DNA from: VXYK01 sp965221585
GTDB taxonomy: Bacteria; Actinomycetota; Acidimicrobiia; Acidimicrobiales; Aldehydirespiratoraceae
DNA: 64,000 nucleotides
Reading direction: 5' to 3'
Assembly (NCBI GenBank): GCA_965221585.1
Contig: OZ244898.1
Coordinates: 2,728,001 to 2,792,000, forward strand
The notes under the pieces were generated by a model, which made no database searches, was not told the origin of the DNA, and worked only from the letters and a program-made list of their open reading frames with translations. Of the stretch, positions 43,883 through 51,890 are shown piece by piece (position 1 is the stretch's first letter; the number at the start of each line of letters is the position of its first letter). Made by a program: the position numbers and the translations under genes.

Positions 43883-45762
43883 TGGCAGCCCGCAGCAGGC
43901 ACGACCCGCGTAGCCACCAGATAGTCATCGACGAATCCGACGAAGTGCGCACGGATCGCCTCCCGTGTCGCGTCACGGTCGAGCCGCCCGCTCAGATAGT
44001 CCGCGACCGGCGCCTTCCAGATGCTGCGACCTATGGCGAAACCGGCATAGCCGCGAGCACCCGACCCGGCCGCGAACCACTTGGCGATCTTGGTCCGGTC
44101 GGCAGCCGCGCCGAGGGTCAGAACAGGCGGCACGACGCCGTCCGAGCATGCGGCCTCGGATACCGCGGCCGCGGCAACGGGAGAAGTCAAGCCCTCGAGC
44201 TTCCACAGGTCCGGGGCGCCGAGCCGCCGGGTCAGGTCGCCCACCGCGACGGGCAGCAGCGTCGGCAGCACCTCGCTCCGATAGCGCCCTCTGTCGCCTC
44301 CGACAGCGACGAGGTCAGCCGGCACTGGTGGAACTATCAGCTCCAGGAGCAGGTCCGCACCAACGGTGCGACAGAAGTGGCGAGCCTGCTCGAGCGCTGC
44401 CAGGTTCGCGTCCTTGAGCTCGTCGGGGTCGCCCGGATTCCAACGAAGCAGTACTTTGCCCCACCTCGGTGATCCGATGGCGTGGATCGCGGTCTCCAGG
44501 GTGCACTCATCGAGCAGCCGCAGATCGCGCCGGCCGGAGACCTCGAGTGCGACAGCCGTAGCGACCCCTTCAGACCGCGCCACCTGTGCGGCGGTTGCCC
44601 CATACTCGGGATCGACGAGAACCGACACTTCGCCGAATTCAGCGAGATCTTCCCGCGCGAGGACCGCAGCCTCGGCTATCACGGTCTTCGCTTCGGCGAG
44701 GAACTGCCACTGCCCGGGCGAAACCTCTTCTTGGCCGAACAACTCCGCGGCAGTGGACGACCGGTGGTCGAAAGCCAACATGAACATCGCCTGCTCCGGG
44801 TCCGGTGGCGTTGCGACGGCTGTCGATCCGGCACGGCGCGGCTCAGCCGACAAACCTGCGGCCAGGGCGTGAAGCGCCGCGCCCTGCGCCCCGGCCAGCC
44901 GGCCGAGAGCGCCGAGCCGTATCTCGGGGGGCGAACGGAGTGGCGCCAGTTCCTCGTGAACCTTCGCAACGAGCGGATCGAGCAGTTGCGCTCCAGACTC
45001 GCTCAGGCCCCCTCCGATGACGATGGTGTCAATATCGACGGTCAGTGTGAGTTCAGCCAGGGAGCGGGCGAGGCAGCTGACGCAGTCATCCCATGACATG
45101 ACTGCAGCCCGCTCACCGTCGCCGGCCCGAGCGGCTATCTCCTTGGCATCGACCGTACTGCTTGAACCGGCGAGCCGTGCGTAGGTCCGCTCGAGCCCGC
45201 GGGCGGAGGCCAGCAACTCGACGCAGCCCTGCCGCCCGCAGCCGCAGGTCGTCTCGTCGCTGAGGCGGCGGATATGACCGATCTCACCCACGAGACGGCT
45301 GGCACCTCTCCAGAAGCGGCCTTCGATGAGCAGTGCCGCGCCGAGCCCGGTGCCAACCGGCACGAAGGCCCCCGAGCGTGTGCCGCTCCCGGCACCGATG
45401 GTGAACTCCGCCAGCGCCCCTGCGTAGACATCGTGCTCGACGTGGACCGGCAGTCTCGATGCCGCCTCCAGTTCGGGGCCGAGGGGAGCGTCGACCCAGC
45501 CGAGATTGGCCGAAAACTCGCCCCGACCCGTCGTCGGATCGACGCGGCCGGGCACGGCGAGACCCACACCGCTGACACTGACACCGGCCGCGTCCGCCCT
45601 TTCGATCAGCGCAACGACGACCTCGCGTGTCTCTGCGACTACGTGAGCCGTCGTCGCGCCTCCCGGCAGTCGTCGGCGCAGTGGCGCTCCGATCAGACCG
45701 ACAGCGCTGCCCAAGACCGCCTTGCACTCGGTTCCACCGACGTCGATTCCAATCGCTGCCAT
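43879..45762 (-). CDS. ROK-family sugar kinase fused to a DUF2090 aldolase
   Basis: A 627-residue two-domain protein. Residues 1-310 are a ROK kinase: ATP motif GIDVGGTECKAV, catalytic Asp in VEHDVYAGALAE, and the zinc motif CGCGRQGCVE. Residues about 330-627 match DUF2090, the aldolase domain normally fused to the PfkB-type kinase of IolC: MFMLAFDHRSS, GKVLLRWNPGD, DLWKLEGL and GYAGFAIGRSIWKAPV. The ATG at 45760-45762 follows GGAAGGG; the longer frame adds seven unconserved residues. The kinase should phosphorylate an amino sugar and the aldolase cleave a later hexose bisphosphate or ketose phosphate. This ROK-DUF2090 combination is not one I recognise. Confidence 0.85.
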   Translation of the reverse strand: MAAIGIDVGGTECKAVLGSAVGLIGAPLRRRLPGGATTAHVVAETREVVVALIERADAAGVSVSGVGLAVPGRVDPTTGRGEFSANLGWVDAPLGPELEAASRLPVHVEHDVYAGALAEFTIGAGSGTRSGAFVPVGTGLGAALLIEGRFWRGASRLVGEIGHIRRLSDETTCGCGRQGCVELLASARGLERTYARLAGSSSTVDAKEIAARAGDGERAAVMSWDDCVSCLARSLAELTLTVDIDTIVIGGGLSESGAQLLDPLVAKVHEELAPLRSPPEIRLGALGRLAGAQGAALHALAAGLSAEPRRAGSTAVATPPDPEQAMFMLAFDHRSSTAAELFGQEEVSPGQWQFLAEAKTVIAEAAVLAREDLAEFGEVSVLVDPEYGATAAQVARSEGVATAVALEVSGRRDLRLLDECTLETAIHAIGSPRWGKVLLRWNPGDPDELKDANLAALEQARHFCRTVGADLLLELIVPPVPADLVAVGGDRGRYRSEVLPTLLPVAVGDLTRRLGAPDLWKLEGLTSPVAAAAVSEAACSDGVVPPVLTLGAAADRTKIAKWFAAGSGARGYAGFAIGRSIWKAPVADYLSGRLDRDATREAIRAHFVGFVDDYLVATRVVPAAGCQ

Positions 45763-45900
45763 GGTCCCTTCCGCGCGATTCATCCCAATGACTATATCAA
45801 CGACAAATCAAGCAAGAATGTGCTCATATATGTGTGATTCATACACAAAACAGTCAATACCGACCTTGCCTCCTATGTTGACCACCCTCGTTCGACACCC
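45763..45900. promoter_or_regulatory. AT-rich divergent promoter region with AAATCAAGCA operator
   Basis: A low-GC spacer between the leftward kinase-aldolase operon and the rightward PfkB gene. AAATCAAGCA at 45805-45814 is identical to sequence repeated upstream of the SIS gene (48654-48663). An imperfect palindrome, TGTGT-7-ACACA (45831-45847), lies beside it. These are candidate sites for the DeoR-family regulator at 46896. Confidence 0.6.
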
Positions 45901-46914
45901 GTGAAGACCTCTCCCGATCCCGAATATCAAGAATCGCCCCGCTCGTGGCGACTGGCCGTCATCTGTCCGAACCCCGCGCTCGACGTCACCGCGGTGACGC
46001 CGGTCATCGCGCCAGGAACCAGCATCGCAGGGGCGGACACCACGATACGAGCGGGCGGCAAAGGCACGAACGTTGCGTGCGTGGCCTCCGATCTCGGTGC
46101 CGCCGCAACCTTGGTCACACTGCTCGGCGGCGACACCGGCGCCAGCTTCGAACACCTGCTCGACCCCAGACTCTCACTCGAACGGGTAGCCGTGAGAGGC
46201 ACGACTCGCCTCTGCCTCACTCTGGTGAGTCCCTCGGGTGTCAGCGAGGTCCGCGGCAGGGGTCCCGACGTCGGCGAGCGTGAATGGGACGCATTCACAA
46301 AGGCCGCCCGACAATCCGCCTCAACCGCGGACGCCGTTGCCATAAGCGGCAGCTTTCCACCGGGCGTCCCCGCGAGCTGGGTGTCTGATCTCGTCTCGTC
46401 CCTGGACTGTCCCAGAGTCTATGTCGACACCAGCGGGGAGCATCTTGCGGTTGCGGCCAGCCTGGCCGATCTGACCATCGCACCAAACTTCGACGAACTG
46501 TGCACACTCACCGACAGCGACCCTGAACTGCTGTCGACGGACCCAGCCGACCGCTCACGACACGCCGCCCGCATGGTGGAAGAGATTCGACAGAGCGGTG
46601 GAGCCCGAGTTCTCGCAACTCTCGGCGAGGCCGGCGCCGGCCTCATGATCTCGGGACAGTGGCACGTCGCCGTGCCCCCCGATGTCCAAGGCAATCCTGG
46701 GGGCGCAGGTGACGCGGCTCTCGCCGCTCTCATCGCTGCGGAGACCCGCGGACTCCCAGCAGTGGCCGCATTGAGACGCGCCGTCGCGGCCGGGGCCGCA
46801 GCGGTCACCGAGGCGACAGCGGGACGCGTGCGACCAGATCTCGTCGATTCGCTGGAGTCCCGGACCAAGCTGCTCGACCCCGATGTGGACCAGGTTCACA
46901 TCGCAGCGAACTGA
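45901..46914 (+). CDS. PfkB-family kinase, 1-phosphofructokinase/tagatose-6-phosphate kinase-like
   Basis: A 337-residue ribokinase-fold kinase. AGGKGTNVACVASDLGA (about 58-74) is the substrate-site motif typical of FruK/LacC, and the GNPGGAGDAALAAL block near 260 holds the catalytic Asp and anion hole. Enzymes of this group make hexose 1,6-bisphosphates. Here tagatose-6-phosphate, the product of GalN-6-phosphate deamination, is the likely substrate. It starts at GTG 45901, divergent from the kinase-aldolase fusion, and its last 19 bp overlap the end of the convergent DeoR regulator gene. Confidence 0.88.
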   Translation: MKTSPDPEYQESPRSWRLAVICPNPALDVTAVTPVIAPGTSIAGADTTIRAGGKGTNVACVASDLGAAATLVTLLGGDTGASFEHLLDPRLSLERVAVRGTTRLCLTLVSPSGVSEVRGRGPDVGEREWDAFTKAARQSASTADAVAISGSFPPGVPASWVSDLVSSLDCPRVYVDTSGEHLAVAASLADLTIAPNFDELCTLTDSDPELLSTDPADRSRHAARMVEEIRQSGGARVLATLGEAGAGLMISGQWHVAVPPDVQGNPGGAGDAALAALIAAETRGLPAVAALRRAVAAGAAAVTEATAGRVRPDLVDSLESRTKLLDPDVDQVHIAAN

Positions 46915-47684
46915 ACCTCGGTCGACGGACCCGCCAAGGCCAGCTGCACACCGTGGCGATCCAAGGCCGCAGCGAGGTCGGCTGGCGGATCGCCGGTCGT
47001 CAACAGGATCTGCACGTCCTCGAGTCCGCAAATCCGGGAGAACATCGTCTTGCCCAGCTTCGTGTGATCAACGGCGACAATGCACTTGGCGGCCGCCTCC
47101 ACCATGGCGCGGTTTGTGGCAGCCTCGGCATGGTCGTGGGTGCTCACACCCGACGGGGAGACACCGTCGGCGCCGATGACGCATAGGTCGAGATTGAATT
47201 CGGCGATCGTGCGGCCGGCGACAGGACCCACCATCTCGAAGCTGCGGTCGCGCACCAGCCCGCCGCTGGTCACAAGCGTATGCTGGGGCCACTGGGCCAA
47301 CTCTGATGCAACACTGAGAGAATTGGTGAGCACACTGATCGGCGGACCGAGACCAAGAGTCCGCCCGATCCTTGTCAGCGTCGTCCCACCGGACAGTCCG
47401 ACCCGCATGTTCTCGGACACATATGTTGCAACCGCGGCAGCGAGCGCATCCTTCTCGAGTTCCTGCCGCGACTCCCGGTAGCGGAGGGGGAGCTCGTAGG
47501 CGAAATTCGTCCGAACCGCGCCGCCGTGCGTCCGTCGCAGGACCGCGCGGGACTCCAACGCGGCCAAATCCCGTCGGATCGTGGCCTCAGAGACGCCCAG
47601 GGACTCGCTCAGATTTTGGACTTCGACGCTGTCCTGAGCTGCCAACGCAGCAATGATGGCTGCATGCCGGTGTTCGGGACTCAC
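46896..47684 (-). CDS. DeoR/GlpR-family regulator, AgaR-like
   Basis: A 262-residue repressor. The N-terminal winged helix-turn-helix (about 1-55) contains LSESLGVSEATIRRDLAALESRAVLRRTHGGAV, and the C-terminal sugar-phosphate sensor domain (about 75-235) has GLSGGTTLTRIGRTL and GADGVSPSGVSTHDHAEAATNRAMVEAA. Members sense phosphorylated sugars such as tagatose-6-phosphate or galactosamine-6-phosphate. GTG start, 6 bp downstream of the SIS gene stop, so it is co-transcribed with it. The conserved TGCTTGATT repeats at both promoters of the locus are its probable operators. Confidence 0.9.
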   Translation of the reverse strand: MSPEHRHAAIIAALAAQDSVEVQNLSESLGVSEATIRRDLAALESRAVLRRTHGGAVRTNFAYELPLRYRESRQELEKDALAAAVATYVSENMRVGLSGGTTLTRIGRTLGLGPPISVLTNSLSVASELAQWPQHTLVTSGGLVRDRSFEMVGPVAGRTIAEFNLDLCVIGADGVSPSGVSTHDHAEAATNRAMVEAAAKCIVAVDHTKLGKTMFSRICGLEDVQILLTTGDPPADLAAALDRHGVQLALAGPSTEVQFAAM

Positions 47685-47690
47685 CGATGA

Positions 47691-48626
47691 TCAGTTTCGT
47701 TGCTCGGGTCCACCGGGGCAGTCTACCCGCTGGCCGTCAGTGGTCGATTTAACGGCACCGGAAAGGATCACGGAACGAGTCAGGTGCCTGGGCGCGTCCG
47801 CGTCGAAGCCGTGTCTCTCAGCCAGCGCCAGACCCAGGCGTTGCACCGCCACGAGGGACGCGAGCGGGTCGCACTCCGGCCAGTGGACGTAGGCGCCCGT
47901 GGCGCGGGCGCTGCCGATGAGGGCCTCGTCCCGCGGCCCGAATCCCCACAGCACCGTGGCGTCGTCCGCCACTGAGATGGGACCGTGGCGGTACTCCATC
48001 GCGGGATACGACTCACTCCACTGGCCCGCCATCTCCCGCAGCTTGAGCGCTGCCTCGTTGGCGATGCCGAAGGTCCAATCGACACCGACGAACACGAACT
48101 GGCGGGCACCCTGCCAGACTTCGGTCTCCAGATCGATCCCCGCGCCGACGGCCGCGCCCCGGACGGAGGCCTCGACATCGTAGCCGACGCTGACAAGCAG
48201 TGTGATCAGCGCAGTAGTGGCGAACCTGGTCTGCACCACGGACTCCTCGTCCGCGAAGGGCAGTGCGAGAACATCGTCGACAGCCGACGCGAGCGGACCG
48301 TCGTGGACAGTCGTCACCGCCAACTTCCTGGCCGCCCGAGCCCGACCCAGGGCGTCGAGGACTTCTGTGGTCGTGCCCGACCGCGAGATGGCGATCAGAC
48401 AGTCCCACTCCCTCGGCGGGACCAGCGAGGCCGGGAATGCGTCCGTCGGCCCGAGCCCGTTCGACTCTCTGTAGCTCGCGTAGCTCTGAGCCGTGTAGAA
48501 CGATGTGCCACATCCAATGACTCCGACCCAACTGCCGCGTCCCGGCAGATGTTGGGCGCGCTCGGCGATCAGATCGTTCGTCCAGACTGCGGGCTGTGAT
48601 CCAATCTCGCGTCTCACGATGCTCAT
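47691..48626 (-). CDS. SIS-domain sugar-phosphate deaminase/isomerase (AgaS/FrlB-like)
   Basis: A 311-residue protein of two SIS domains. GVIGCGTSFYTAQSYASYRESNG (about 40) and ISRSGTTTEVLDALGRAR carry the sugar-phosphate-binding serines and threonines. The second SIS reads FVGVDWTFGIANEAALKLREMAGQWSESYPAMEYRHGPIS, containing the ESYPAMEYRHGP block shared by GlmS isomerase domains, FrlB and AgaS. It most likely converts galactosamine-6-phosphate to tagatose-6-phosphate plus ammonia. Two closely spaced ATGs exist (48638 and 48626); MSIVRREIGSQP is the more conserved beginning. Upstream lie the paired operator repeats. Confidence 0.83.
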   Translation of the reverse strand: MSIVRREIGSQPAVWTNDLIAERAQHLPGRGSWVGVIGCGTSFYTAQSYASYRESNGLGPTDAFPASLVPPREWDCLIAISRSGTTTEVLDALGRARAARKLAVTTVHDGPLASAVDDVLALPFADEESVVQTRFATTALITLLVSVGYDVEASVRGAAVGAGIDLETEVWQGARQFVFVGVDWTFGIANEAALKLREMAGQWSESYPAMEYRHGPISVADDATVLWGFGPRDEALIGSARATGAYVHWPECDPLASLVAVQRLGLALAERHGFDADAPRHLTRSVILSGAVKSTTDGQRVDCPGGPEQRN

Positions 48627-48653
48627 AGCTGCGACCATACGCTTGGTTTTGGT

Positions 48654-48699
48654 AAATCAAGCAGAAACAATCATCTTTTCTTAATAATCAAGCATAAAC
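48654..48699 (-). promoter_or_regulatory. Direct-repeat operator for the DeoR regulator
   Basis: Two near-identical 15-mers, AAATCAAGCAGAAAC (48654-48668) and TAATCAAGCATAAAC (48685-48699), repeat at exactly 31 bp, about three helical turns, upstream of the SIS gene. Their core TGCTTGATT (reverse strand) also occurs at 45805-45814. The AT-rich setting contrasts with the surrounding GC-rich genes and should hold the promoter. Confidence 0.62.
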
Positions 48700-48784
48700 G
48701 CTCACACGATAGACGGGATACACCATTTGGACAGTTGAACAGGTGACGGCTACTGGGCGCCGCTCCCGACCACGCTCACACCGA

Positions 48785-48800
48785 CCCGGTCCCTACCGGG
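48785..48800 (-). terminator. Short hairpin after glxD
   Basis: CCCGGT (48785-48790) pairs with ACCGGG (48795-48800) over a 4-nt loop, two bases beyond the GlxD-like stop codon. It is short and has no U-tract, but its placement fits a terminator. Confidence 0.45.
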
Positions 48801-48802
48801 AC

Positions 48803-50116
48803 TTAACGGCCTGGAATCCAATCGGTGCCCGCCAACGGCACCCTGGCCATCGCCGCGGCCTCGACGGTGAGGGCGGCCAGGTCCTCGGGTTCGAGATTGT
48901 GGACGTGAGACTTTCCGTTGGCCCGAGCCAGTGTCTGAAGCTCGAGGGTCAGGACCTGCAGGTAGTTGGCCAGACGACGGCCGGCGAGCACCGGGTCGAG
49001 GCGGCTCGCCAACTCGGGATCCTGGGTGGTGATCCCCGCCGGATCGTTGCCGGCCTGGAAGTCCTCCCAGAACCCAGCCGCCGAACCCAGCTCCCGATAC
49101 TGCTCGTCGAGAGCAGGGTCGTTGTCGCCGATGGCGATCAACGCGGCGGTGCCGAGCGACACCGCGTCGGCCCCCAATGCCAGTGCCTTGGCCACGTCAG
49201 CGCCCGAACGAATTCCTCCGGCGGCGATCAGTTTCACCTCACGATGGACCCCGAGTTCCTTGAGCGCCCTCACCGACTCCGGGACAGCGGCGATCGTGGG
49301 GATGCCGACATGCTCGATGAAGACGTCCTGCGTGGCTGCCGTGCCTCCCTGCATGCCGTCGACGACCACGGCGTCGGCACCCGCCTTTATTGCCAGACAG
49401 GTGTCATAGTAGGGGCGGGCGGCCCCGACCTTGACGTAGACCGGAACCTGCCAGTCGACGATCTCACGGAGCTCGATGATCTTGATCGTGAGGTCGTCGG
49501 GACCGGTCCAGTCTGGGTGGCGGCAAGCCGAGCGTTGATCGATCCCCTCAGGGAGCGTGCGCATCTCCGCTACCCGCTCGTTGATCTTCTGGCCCAGCAG
49601 CATCCCGCCGCCGCCTGGTTTGGCACCCTGCCCCACAACCACCTCGATGGCGTCGGCTCGGCGCAGGTCGTCCGGGTTCATGCCGTAACGGGACGGCAGG
49701 TACTGGTACACGAGCGTCTTTGAGTGGCCCCGCTCCTCGCTGGTCATGCCGCCGTCCCCGGTGGTCGTGGACGTGCCCGCGGCGGTGGCACCCCGGCCAA
49801 GAGCTTCCTTCGCTTGCGCCGACAACGAACCGAAACTCATTCCGGCGATCGTGATCGGGATGTCCAGGCGCACAGGTCGCTCCGCGCGTCCCTCGCCGAT
49901 CACAAGGTCGGTGGCACACGCCTCGCGGTAGCCCTCCAGCGGGTAGCGAGACATCGAGGCGCCGAGGAAGACCAGATCGTCGAACGTAGGAAGTTCCCGC
50001 TTGGCTCCCCATCCTCGTATCCGATAGATCCCGGTGTTGGCCGCCCTCCGGATCTCGGCGATCACATTCCGATCGAACGTGTAGGACTCGCGGTGGTGCC
50101 ACGGCCGGGAGTTCAT
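48803..50116 (-). CDS. glxD: FMN-binding glutamate synthase-like protein (GlxD/MgsC)
   Basis: A 437-residue homologue of the FMN-binding synthase domain of glutamate synthase. GMSFGSLSAQAKEALGRGATAAGTSTTTGDGGMTSEERGHSK and GAKPGGGGMLLGQKINERVAEMR are diagnostic, followed by VYVKVGAARPYYDTCLAIKAGADAVVVDGMQGGTAAT. The three-cysteine 3Fe-4S motif of large GltB proteins is not apparent. With GlxB and GlxC, encoded immediately upstream with 4-bp overlaps, it would form a three-subunit enzyme like N-methylglutamate synthase or the rhizobial Glx complex, moving an amino or alkylamino group onto 2-oxoglutarate. Confidence 0.88.
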   Translation of the reverse strand: MNSRPWHHRESYTFDRNVIAEIRRAANTGIYRIRGWGAKRELPTFDDLVFLGASMSRYPLEGYREACATDLVIGEGRAERPVRLDIPITIAGMSFGSLSAQAKEALGRGATAAGTSTTTGDGGMTSEERGHSKTLVYQYLPSRYGMNPDDLRRADAIEVVVGQGAKPGGGGMLLGQKINERVAEMRTLPEGIDQRSACRHPDWTGPDDLTIKIIELREIVDWQVPVYVKVGAARPYYDTCLAIKAGADAVVVDGMQGGTAATQDVFIEHVGIPTIAAVPESVRALKELGVHREVKLIAAGGIRSGADVAKALALGADAVSLGTAALIAIGDNDPALDEQYRELGSAAGFWEDFQAGNDPAGITTQDPELASRLDPVLAGRRLANYLQVLTLELQTLARANGKSHVHNLEPEDLAALTVEAAAMARVPLAGTDWIPGR

Positions 50117-50808
50117 GGCAGCCGTCTCACAGCTTCGGCCGCGTCAACATCGTCGACATGGAAGTTGTAGAGCTCTCGGGCCGATCCGTAGACGCGGAAG
50201 TCGCTCGGTTCGGCCGACATCTCTGCGGCCGCGAGCAGGCGGCTGAGAGTTTCGAGGTGCTGCGGGGTCATCTCCCTCTCCACACAGTCGGAGCCGAGAG
50301 ATGCAACCTCGCCGCGCACGAATACTTCCGCTTCGTAGATCGAGTCGCCTAGGTCGTGGTCGGCGTCGCCGAGCACGACCAGGTTGCCTGCCTGAGCCAT
50401 GAATGCGCTCATGTGCCCGACATGGCCGCCTACCACGATGTCGACGCCCTTCATGGAAATGCCGCAGCGGGCCCCGGCGTTGCCTTCGATGACCACAAGC
50501 CCGCCGTGCCCGGTCGCTCCTGCGGACATGGTGGCGTTGCCAGTGATCCGCACCGTCCCCGACATGATGTTCTCCGCCAGTCCGGTGCTCGCGTTGCCGT
50601 CGATGCGCACGGTGCCCGACATGTTCATTCCTGCGCAGAAGTACCCGACCGATCCTTCAACATCCACGGTGATCTTCGAGGTGATTCCGACCGCCACGGC
50701 ATGCGCCCCGCGTGGATTGCGCACCACGAAGTGGCCCTCCTCGGTCTCGTGCAAGCGCTTGTTGAAGTCGCGCAGCGAAACCTGCGACAGGTCGATCGAG
50801 ACTGTCAT
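50113..50808 (-). CDS. glxC: GXGXG-domain subunit of a glutamate synthase-like enzyme (GlxC/MgsB)
   Basis: A 231-residue right-handed beta-helix protein equivalent to the C-terminal GXGXG domain of glutamate synthase. Successive glycine-rich turns are visible: VGYFCAGMNMSGTVRIDGNAS, ENIMSGTVRITGNATMSAG, GHGGLVVIEGNAGARCG and KGVDIVVGGHVGHMSAFM. The domain has a structural role, docking the amidotransferase and synthase parts. It overlaps both neighbours by 4 bp, so the three subunits are made together in the order amidotransferase, GXGXG, synthase. Confidence 0.88.
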   Translation of the reverse strand: MTVSIDLSQVSLRDFNKRLHETEEGHFVVRNPRGAHAVAVGITSKITVDVEGSVGYFCAGMNMSGTVRIDGNASTGLAENIMSGTVRITGNATMSAGATGHGGLVVIEGNAGARCGISMKGVDIVVGGHVGHMSAFMAQAGNLVVLGDADHDLGDSIYEAEVFVRGEVASLGSDCVEREMTPQHLETLSRLLAAAEMSAEPSDFRVYGSARELYNFHVDDVDAAEAVRRLP

Positions 50809-51704
50809 GAGGCCAGGCTCCAGGAGTAGACACGTGACGGTTCGGGCTCGAATATTTCTGAGTGGTTCACGTCGGGGAGCTGGGCGATCGCCCGGTACTC
50901 CGACGACATCGCCACCCAGTCGTCGGTTTCTGCGACCACCGCTGGTTTGCAGGCGATCGGGTCTCGCAGGATCGCGAAGCCGTTCTTGACGCCGATGGCG
51001 AACGTGTAGAAACCGTCGAGGTCACTCAGCGCGCTGGTGAGGGCACCGTCGATTGTGTCGCCTGTTCTCAGTTTCCATGAAAGGTACCCGGCGGCAACTT
51101 CGGAGTCATTCTCCGTCTGGAAGGACTCGCCCCGCTGTATCAGGCGTTCGCGAAGCTGGTTGTGGTTCGACAGTGACCCGTTGTGAACCAGACAGGTGTC
51201 CGCCCCGGTCAGGAACGGGTGGGATCCGTTGGTCGTGACCGCGGACTCGGTGGCCATGCGGGTGTGAGCGATGGCGTGCGTCCCACTGCGCGAGGCAAGG
51301 TCGTAGCGACTGGCGACCAGATCAGGGTCTCCAACCGACTTGTAGAGCTCGATCTGTTGCCCGTAGCTCAAAACGTCGAGGCCCGCCACGTTGTCGATCA
51401 ACCATTGGCGGGCGACTCGACCGTCTCCGCTCGTCTCGAACACGGCGTGGTCATGAATGTCCCGCAATGTGACTTCGGCTCCGAGTTCTGCTTCAAGTGC
51501 CTCGGCCGTCTCAAAGCGGTTGATCGACCCGTCCTTCACCAGCACAGTGATCCTCGTACGCTCGATGTCGCCCTGGTCGTAGACCGCGAAGCCCGCACTG
51601 TCGAGTCCGCGTCCGCGCATCTCATGCAGCATGAGCGCTGTGAGCCTCCCCAGTTCACCGCGGTATCTGGCCGTTTTTAGAAACAAACCGACTATTCCAC
51701 ACAT
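50805..51704 (-). CDS. glxB: Class II glutamine amidotransferase subunit (GlxB/MgsA)
   Basis: A 299-residue Ntn-type glutaminase domain. The start MCGIVGLFL exposes Cys2 as the catalytic nucleophile after Met removal. Further conserved elements are RGRGLDSAGFAVY, GTHAIAHTRMATESAVTTNGSHPF, and CLVHNGSLSNHNQLRERL with FQTENDSEVAA. It would release ammonia from glutamine, or the amine from a gamma-glutamylamide made by the divergently encoded GSIII-like synthetase, for transfer by GlxD. First gene of the leftward three-gene operon. Confidence 0.9.
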   Translation of the reverse strand: MCGIVGLFLKTARYRGELGRLTALMLHEMRGRGLDSAGFAVYDQGDIERTRITVLVKDGSINRFETAEALEAELGAEVTLRDIHDHAVFETSGDGRVARQWLIDNVAGLDVLSYGQQIELYKSVGDPDLVASRYDLASRSGTHAIAHTRMATESAVTTNGSHPFLTGADTCLVHNGSLSNHNQLRERLIQRGESFQTENDSEVAAGYLSWKLRTGDTIDGALTSALSDLDGFYTFAIGVKNGFAILRDPIACKPAVVAETDDWVAMSSEYRAIAQLPDVNHSEIFEPEPSRVYSWSLAS

Positions 51705-51795
51705 GGCTTGAGTTCAGTTCCTCCAAAGAAATCGACGTCGGGCGGTTAGCTCGTCGGTCTACCTCGGGCCGGTTCGCAGACCTTAGTCGCGTCTC

Positions 51796-51826
51796 TTGAC
51801 AATGGTGAAGAGATTTCACCTACAGT
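51796..51826 (+). promoter_or_regulatory. glnT promoter with palindromic operator in the spacer
   Basis: TTGACA (51796-51801) and TACAGT (51821-51826) flank the perfect inverted repeat GGTGAA-GAGAT-TTCACC (51804-51820). The 19-bp spacing is slightly long. The palindrome fills the spacer, so a bound regulator, probably the XRE-cupin protein at 53279, would repress. The region also serves the divergent glxB operon. Confidence 0.55.
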
Positions 51827-51890
51827 AGAGCTTCGGTAGGTGGAACGTGCAAAGGTTCTGTTGAGACCAAAGAAGACGAAGGAGTTGCCG

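Noticed and set aside
46896..46914. 19-bp convergent overlap between the PfkB and DeoR genes as a regulatory antisense element
   Set aside because: Short convergent overlaps are common in compact genomes and nothing else marks this one.
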